Source of the DNA: Poronia punctata
Lineage: Eukaryota; Ascomycota; Sordariomycetes; Xylariales; Xylariaceae
NCBI GenBank assembly: GCA_022579005.1
Contig: MU401457.1
Coordinates: forward strand, 372,001-436,000
Reading direction: 5' to 3'
DNA: 64,000 nucleotides
The position numbers were made by a program, and so were the translations under genes. The notes under the pieces are model-generated. The model made no database searches. It was not told the DNA's origin and was given only the letters and a program-made list of their open reading frames with translations. Below are positions 57,357 to 64,000 of this stretch, piece after piece. Position 1 is the stretch's first letter, and the number at the start of each line of letters is the position of its first letter.

Positions 57357-60300
57357 ATGCATCTTGTACCGAAAGAGGTCCGTAGTTGGTCCCCTCCCCT
57401 CAATTGTCCCCGTCTCGTCTCCACCAGCCAGCCAAAGCCGCATCTCGGCACTGCCTAGGTGTGTCTTGGGAGAGACGTCAAACCGGGAATGACACGGCTG
57501 TGATGTGGGTGGTGAAGGCAGATATAAAGATTAAATATTAACTATTCAAACTCTGCCGTGTAGCTCGATAAGCTCGTCATATCCCAATTGGGACTACTTG
57601 CGCAGAGACGTCTTGCGCGAGGAGTCAAGCTCAACCATACAGAAGCCACGGTGAGTTTCCCGTTACCTAAATTTTACCTCGCAACAGCGACAGAAGGCCA
57701 GTCACGTTATTTTTTCATCACACTGATCCGCACGTCTTGGCTATCAGTCCTGTAACGTGGGACAAGGCTAATGCGAGACACACTTTGTGTCTAACCCCTA
57801 GGCCCTTATCGCCAACAACCTGCAAGAATTGATCCGCGATGGACAACACACCGTGGCCGACCTTATGGGGATCGGCTCCACCATGCTCGGCCGGCGCCAC
57901 GTGCTGCCCTCCGTCGTGCACACGCTACACGAGATCCAGGTCGAGGGAACCTTCCCTACGGGCACGTACCTGGTGACGGTACACAACCCCATTGCCACAG
58001 ACGACGGCGATCTTGAGCGCGCGCTTTACGGAAGCTTCCTGCCGGTGCCGTCCCAGGACCTCTTCCCTCCGGCGGAGGCATCTGCATACGATGCCGCCAA
58101 CGCGCCCGGTGCTGTAGTGGCTGTTAAAGGGCGCGTCCAAATCAACGAGGGCCGTCGCCGTATCAAGCTGAGCGTTACCAGCACAGGCGATCGTCCAATC
58201 CAGGTAGGTAGTCATTACCACTTTGTCGAGACGAATGCGCACCTCTCATTCGACCGCGCCGCTGCGTACGGGTTCCGTCTAGACATTCCCGCCGGCACAT
58301 CTGTGCGCTTCGAACCCGGTGACACGAAGGCTGTCACACTCGTCGAGATCGGTGGACGGCGCGTCATTCGCGGTGGGAATAATCTTGCATCCGGCGTGGT
58401 GGACGCCAGTCGCGTCGATGACATCATTGCAAGGTTACAGGAAGCTGGTTTCGCGCATCAACCCCAGCCTACCGATGACCTAGCCCTTACCATTGAACCC
58501 TATACCCTCGACCGCGCGGCGTATGTCACTATGTTTGGCCCAACAACGGGCGACCTTGTGCGCTTAGGGTCGACCGACCTTTGGGTCAAGGTGGAGAAAG
58601 ACTTAACGGTCTACGGCGACGAGTGCAAGTTCGGTGGCGGTAAGACATTACGCGAGGGCATGGGACAGATGAGTGGATGTCCGGACGCTGACAGTCTGGA
58701 TCTTGTCGTTACGAACGCACTGATCGTTGATTACACGGGTATATATAAGGCGGATATTGGCGTTAAGAACGGTCATATCGTGGGCATCGGCAAGGCGGGC
58801 AATCCAGATGTCATGGACGGCGTTTCGGAGGGCATGATTGTCGGTAGTTGTACAGACGTCATTGCTGGTGAGGGCAAGATTGTCACGGCCGGAGGCATGG
58901 ATTCTCATATCCATTTCATCTGTCCCCAGCAGGCCTATGAATCCATCGCTTCTGGCGTTACCACCATGCTTGGTGGTGGCGTTGGCCCGAGGTAAGCTTT
59001 TTTCGTCCCATATTCTATTACAAGGCATAGGATACTTGGAATGTATCTTGGTGGCGACAGGAATGGCGTCTACCTCCTTTCTACTCACCGTTACTAACAC
59101 GATATCAAACTACAGCGCCGGAACATCAGCAACAACCTGTACACCCGGCGTCAACTACACCCGTCAAATGCTCCAAGCATGCGACCACCTGCCCGTCAAC
59201 GTCGGTATAACGGGCAAAGGAAACGACAGCGAACCAGGAGCTCTGCGCTCACAAATCCTCGCAGGACAATGCGGACTCAAACTCCACGAAGACTGGGGAA
59301 CCACACCAGCGGCCATCGACTCATGCTTGCGTGTTTGCGACGAGCTTGACGTGCAATGTCTGATTCACACAGACACCCTCAACGAATCGGGCTTTGTCGA
59401 GACAACAGTAGCGGCTTTCGCAGGACGAACGATCCACACATACCACACGGAGGGTGCGGGTGGTGGCCACGCCCCCGACATCATCTCGGTTGTCGAGCAT
59501 TCGAATGTGTTACCCAGCAGCACAAACCCGACCCGCCCATACACGCGTAACACACTAGACGAACATCTGGACATGTTGATGGTGTGCCATCACTTGTCGC
59601 GCGACATACCGGAAGACGTAGCCTTTGCCGAGTCACGAATCCGCGCCGAGACCATTGCAGCTGAGGATGTGCTACATGACCTAGGCGCCATCAGCATGAT
59701 GTCTAGTGATTCGCAGGCCATGGGTCGTTGCGGAGAGGTCATCCTCCGCACGTGGAACACTGCCCATAAGAATAAGATCCAGCGAGGCCCCTTGCCAGAG
59801 GACGAGAACACAGGCGCGGATAATTTCCGTGTCAAGCGCTACGTCAGCAAATACACGGTGAACCCTGCCCGTGCTCAAGGCATGGGGCACATTATCGGTA
59901 GTATCGAGGTTGGCAAACTGGCCGACCTCGTCCTCTGGGATCCTGCCTGGTTTGGCACGAAGCCTACGACTGTTGTTAAGAGTGGGTTGATTGCTTGGTC
60001 ACAGATGGTATGTCTCCCTCCTTCCTCTTCTTTCCCTCCTTTCTCTTCTTTCCCTCCTTTCTCTTCTTTCTCTCCTTTCTCTTCTTTCTCTCCTTTCTCT
60101 CCTTTCTCTCCTTTCTCTCCTTTCTCTCCTTTCTCTCCTTTCTCTCCTTTCTCTCCTTTCTCTCCTTTCTCTCCTTTCTATCCTTTCTCCCCTTTCTCTC
60201 CTTTCTATCCTTTCTCTCCTTTCTCTCCCATACCCAGAAAACTAACATATGCAAAACAAGGGTGACCCCAACGCCTCAATCCCCACCGTCCAACCCGTCA

Positions 60301-60581
60301 TCGCAAGACCTATGTACGCGCCCCTAGTACCACGAACGAGCATCCTGTTCGTCTCGCAAGGCAGCATCGACAACGGCGCAGTATCAAGCTACGGACTACA
60401 TAAACGCATCGAGGCCGTGCGCGGCTGCCGCACAGTCAGTAAGCGCGACATGGCCTTTAACGACGTCATGCCGCGCATGAAGGTAGATCCCGAACGATAT
60501 ACAGTCGAAGCGGACGGGAAGCATTGTACAGCGGAGCCGGCGGAGACGTTGCCTTTGGCGCAGGATTGGTTTGTTTATTAA
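57357..60581 (+). CDS. ure1: Urease (nickel-dependent urea amidohydrolase)
   Basis: Five exons: 57357-57377, 57564-57650, 57802-58991, 59116-60007, 60261-60581; 836 residues, the normal length of the single-chain fungal/plant enzyme. Exon 1 holds only MHLVPKE; the in-frame TAG just before [10 protein letters not shown] makes an upstream exon necessary, and this one fits the usual urease N-terminus. Gamma, beta and alpha regions follow in order. Active-site residues, two below jack bean numbering: HIHF (Ni ligands, about H405 and H407), GLKLHEDWG (carbamylated Lys about 488), [28 protein letters not shown] (flap His) and SSDSQAMGR (Asp ligand). It hydrolyses urea to ammonia and carbon dioxide in the cytosol and needs accessory proteins encoded elsewhere. 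The last intron (60008-60260) is filled with a pyrimidine repeat. Confidence 0.96.
60022..60230 (+). repeat. Pyrimidine minisatellite in the last urease intron
   Basis: About 200 bases built of TTTCTCTCC/TTTCTCTTC-type units of nine bases, with occasional variants (TTTCTATCC). One strand is almost purely C and T. It lies between the donor at 60008 and the acceptor at 60259-60260, so it is not translated. Because nine is divisible by three, it leaves several frames open by accident. Confidence 0.9.
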
Positions 60582-62552
60582 TTAATCTGAGTATTTTGAA
60601 TAAGTGATGGGAGGGAAAGTAGGTAGTTGGATAAGGGGGGTCTTTGTAAGGTGGCCAAGGTCCTTGGTTTTAACCATTCTCTTTATTTATATATTTCTTT
60701 CAGAATAAGTTTCCAAAGCTGCTGGTACCGTTGAATATATACCATGTTCTACTCCATGTTTCCTAATTGATTAGTCGAAATATGAACATACTAGATGGTC
60801 AGGATAGAAGGTAATAGTCACAAGCGAGTTGGGAGTACACAGGCAGTCCTTTGAAGTATTTATCCTAGAGGGACATTATATGCTCCGGTAGGTGTTCTAT
60901 CTACCTATTTTACTTGGTAACTAAAAGATATAGTACTCGCTACCAGTAACAGCACTGGGTTAGCAGGAAAGGAAGGCCAAGGAATTAATATACCTACTCA
61001 CTTACCCGTCCACTGTTCTAGGAAGGTAGGTACGTACTGGGGCGAGTAGAGAGGTAGGTACATGTATGTAGGTTGACTGACAACGTGCAGGGAGGTTTCA
61101 GCGGGGTGCTTGACATACCTACCTAGATAACCTAGAATGGTAGGTAAATATCATAAGTAGGCTAGATAGAGGTTTGGATTTCGATGCGGGTAGGTAGAGA
61201 GTCTAGGGAGAAGTATTCGAAATGCGATGAAAGCTCTGCGGTGGAGGGGATGAAGACGTATTAAAATCTACCTACTTTAGGTAAGTAACCTACCCAGCTT
61301 GACAGACAGTTGGAAAAAATATACGCAGCCAGGTTAGGTAGGTAGGTAGGTGCCTACCTACTTACTTAGACGAGAAGCCCGTTCATTTTGCCCGGCAAGG
61401 AGGAGACAGAGGAGTAGGTAGTTAAAAACGGTGTAAGATGATTGGTTACCTAACCCAGGTACTTTGTAGGTTCCCTTATATAGGAGGCTGATGAACCCCT
61501 TACGAGTACCTAAATGTTGGAATTTATGGAGTAGGTAGGTAGGCACATATAATGTAGCTATTTATCTATCTACCTTGCTCTAGAGTATGTAGGTAAGTAG
61601 ACATTTGTACACGTAGGTAAAATAGGTAGGTGAATAGAAAAGATACTTACTTACCTGCAAAGAAGTTTATTTCTAAAACTGCGCTACTCTCTCGGATAAT
61701 AGGTAAGTAGGTAGGTAGGTTAGAGGTAGGTGATCCTAAAGGCCTGTCGTGCTGTGTGCCCTATATAGAGTTGCTGTGAGCCCTATTTCCTGAAATTTGG
61801 TACTTAACTTAAGTAGGAAAAGTATGCAAAGGGACATGGCAAGGTAAAGGGGCTCCCTAGACTAGATTATGGTGAGCTGTATCTGCTAAATATGAGAGGT
61901 ATAGGCCGACAGGATACGTCTATAGTGGAGGATACACCATTGCTGGTCATATATAGCAGGTACTGGAACCCTCGGGTCGTTCTGCTACGGCCTACTTGTA
62001 TAGTAGTGAGAAAAAGTGTACAGGCTGCATACCTTTGGGAGAGAAGTCAATCCTGAAACATGTTAGTTACTTAGTTGATCTACTGTCATTCATCGTTATG
62101 GTAGAACAGACACCACAATCATGGACCAGACATTCTTGATCTCAAGTTGATTACTTGTAATTTTACACAACGCATTCCCTTTGTATACATGACATCCAGA
62201 CCCTTTAAACGCCCCAGCCGCAACCCCTAGAACCCCTAGAGCCAAGTGAAGGAGGCTTTACTTGACCTGTCACGGCAAAACCCATTGGCCCATTTTCATA
62301 ATTCATACAGACTGCCACACCAGGTAGAGTGGCCAACCGGCCCTGGTGTTATAGCCTTAGCACCGAATAGAGGGGGTGGGGGAGACACTTGATCTGCGAC
62401 AGAACACGGCAAAGCCCATAAAGCCCATAATCCCTTCTATAAACAAATCCCTGGCAAGCACCATCCCGTCTTGCCCTCGAGAAAACAAAGAGGTATCTCA
62501 ATAACAAGAAACACAAGCGCGCAATAGACAAACCCAAAGTTGTGGAATTCGT
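60582..62552. other. Gene-free spacer dense in TAGG/CCTA tetranucleotides
   Basis: About 2 kb. From roughly 60890 to 61740 the motifs TAGGTAGG, ACCTACCT and AGGTAAGTAGG occur again and again on both strands, for example the run at 61334-61352. No coding frame is supported. Confidence 0.55.
61334..61352 (+). repeat. (TAGG)n run
   Basis: Four TAGG units in a row within a cluster of interrupted TAGG/CCTA repeats spanning about 60.9-61.75 kb. Followed at once by its inverted form GCCTACCTACTTAC. Confidence 0.8.
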
Positions 62553-64000
62553 CTACTTCTTCTTGCGAGCAGACTTCTTAGGCTCCTCGGGGATTTCCGG
62601 AACCTTGGACTGCCGCTTGCGCTTCTGAACCGGGCTAGAGGGCGTTGCGTTCTTAGCGGCACTGCTCTCGCCGTCGTCGAGTTCGCCAGCGGCACTCTTT
62701 CGCTTGCGCGTCATCTTGCCCTTGGGCGTCTTGGAGCCATCGTCACCGATAGAAGGGGTGGCCATCTGGAGCTGCTCTGCGATGGCATCTTGATCGTTTG
62801 GCGCCAAGGCCTCATCACTAATGACATCCGCCTGGGGAATGCCGTTGGCATCGGCATAGGCGAGCGCGTCACCGTCGGACATGTTTCTCGCATCAGGATT
62901 TCCAGCCTTGTACGAGTGCACGCGGGCATTATACAGACGGAGATTGAACTGGTAAGCATTGTTCCAAGCCTGAGAGATACCCAACGTTAGTTAGCTGCTA
63001 CAGCCCAAGGTCTTCACAGAACCAGGTAAAACGTACGACTTTCTCTTGGGGGCCCATTGAAGCCCATCGCCGTTGGCCTTCTTCTTGAACAGCACCCTTG
63101 GGGGCATCGGCACCCAGGTCGTTGGCAATGATCGGTCGGGCTGTTTGCATGTACAAGAAGTAGGGGGTCAAGGGTCTCTTCGGGGCATTGGGATCGTGTG
63201 TTCGCTTCTTGCGTTCCTTCTTCTCCTCCCCGTGATGACCGAAAATGTCACCAAGACTACCAATGCCATCGAGCGTTGCAACAAGAGACTGCATCGAAGG
63301 ACCGGCGCCATTATCAAATGGAGCCGGCTCCCCGATAAGAAGATTGGTCTGGCGCAAGAAGTCATCTGCAAAGTTCTTCATCAACGCTGTTATGGTATTG
63401 AATCTTTGGTGGACCTGAATATCTGTTAGCACCACGCGTTCTTCTCCTCTTGCTTCTCCAATAAAGACATTGTGTTGGGCTTCAACTATTATCCCCTCTC
63501 TCGCCTCTCGAGTGTAGCAGCTCATCTCAGGGCTTTACCAATGACCCCAACGTGACGGAAAGAGATCAACATAAATGGCCGACATGTGAGATGCGACATG
63601 TTACAGAAACAGGCAGATAGGCTCAGACTTGTTTAGGTTGCTCCTAGGTCTAGGACTGCACTTGTCTGCCAACTGCAGCCATAATGAACTCCACGTATGC
63701 AGATACAGAGTGAGAAAATTGGATAAGGAAGCGAGGAAGGAACAATCAAATACATAAAACTGGAAAGAGGTATGGAAGGCGCTGACTTACACTATCGCGG
63801 ACCCTGATAAACTCATCAACGCCAATGGTGCGCTGTTGGGGAGGCAGGCCGCCTTGCATCGGCTGCATAGGAGGCTGCTGGGCGATGGCCTGGGGCATCT
63901 GGTGCGGATGCTGGGGGGCCATCTGGTGAGTACTATGGTGGTGCATCTGTTGATGCGGTTGCATGCCAGCCATTGCGGGCATCGGTACCATAGCAGGAGC
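62553..64000 (-). CDS. HMG-box protein, 5' end beyond the window
   Basis: Three exons visible on the minus strand: beyond 64000 to 63791, 63414-63037 (or 63040), and 62969-62553; the start is not in the window. The first visible exon is Met/Gln/His/Pro-rich and ends GVDEFIRVRDS; the next begins VHQRFNTITALMKNFADDFL. The HMG box starts at HDPNAPKRPLTPYFLYMQTA and is split by the last intron, continuing WNNAYQFNLRLYNARVHSYK. The C-terminal part is acidic, then Lys/Arg-rich (GKMTRKRKS, QKRKRQSKV, KKSARKKK), typical of nuclear DNA-binding proteins. The box resembles non-sequence-specific (NHP6/HMGB-like) types rather than mating-type regulators. The role is probably in chromatin or transcription. 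Confidence 0.85.

Noticed and set aside
59991..60327. Open frames rich in Ser/Phe/Leu/Pro or Lys/Arg/Glu on both strands
   Set aside because: Produced by the nine-base pyrimidine repeat of the urease intron, which leaves several frames open without coding.
60890..61750. TAGG repeats as telomeric sequence
   Set aside because: The fungal telomere unit is TTAGGG in long perfect tandem; these are interrupted TAGG units in both orientations between genes.
1..64000. CRISPR arrays or prokaryotic mobile elements
   Set aside because: No regularly spaced direct repeats with unique spacers, and the DNA is clearly eukaryotic nuclear sequence.

Overview
This is nuclear DNA of a filamentous ascomycete (Pezizomycotina, most likely a Sordariomycete). 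Genes carry several short GT-AG introns (about 45-120 nt, often with a CTAAC/CTGAC-like branch site), they sit on both strands without operons, tRNA genes are scattered between them, and the protein set is typical of such fungi: Nog2, mitoribosomal uS8 and mS26, class III-type GH18 chitinase, urease, and a But2-domain secreted protein. TAGG/CCTA (TAGGTACCTA-like) tetranucleotide motifs are scattered through the spacers; a Xylariales-like genome is a guess only.

Layout. 1-14.3 kb: an Ala/Thr/Lys/Glu-rich low-complexity protein (1102-3630), mitochondrial uS8 (5143-5631, minus), a Pro-rich protein with a conserved-looking N-terminal domain (7843-9490), and a single-pass membrane protein with two PPxY motifs (12822-14296). 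17.5-33.8 kb is the housekeeping block: a WrbA/Pst2-type flavoprotein whose stop codon is followed by an open in-frame tail ending in a CaaX box, a PLP aminotransferase, an EGF-containing ABCG transporter (Adp1 type), mS26/Pet123 divergent from the ribosome-assembly GTPase Nog2, a But2-domain cell-surface protein and a GH18 chitinase. 37.5-42.2 kb: a paraoxonase-like arylesterase and an unrecognised acidic protein.

44.7-56.6 kb looks like an accessory island lying between tRNA-Lys(CTT) and tRNA-Gln(CTG), with tRNA-His(GTG) inside it. It holds diverged inverted and direct repeats, an AT-rich block, a broken HNH-nuclease gene, a divergent pair made of a helical protein with a membrane segment (48158-49865, minus) and a fungal MACPF/perforin-like protein (50645-53224, plus), a small ORF between them, and a propeller-like repeat protein (54372-55562). 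Conserved sequence resumes with a complete five-exon urease (57357-60581), a spacer dense in TAGG repeats, and an HMG-box gene cut by the right edge.

Most interesting points: the candidate TGA readthrough that would add a prenylation anchor to the flavoprotein, and the tRNA-bounded island with the divergent pore-former-like pair. Multi-exon gene models were assembled by hand from splice signals and reading-frame continuity; no database search was possible, so family names rest on motifs recognised by eye.
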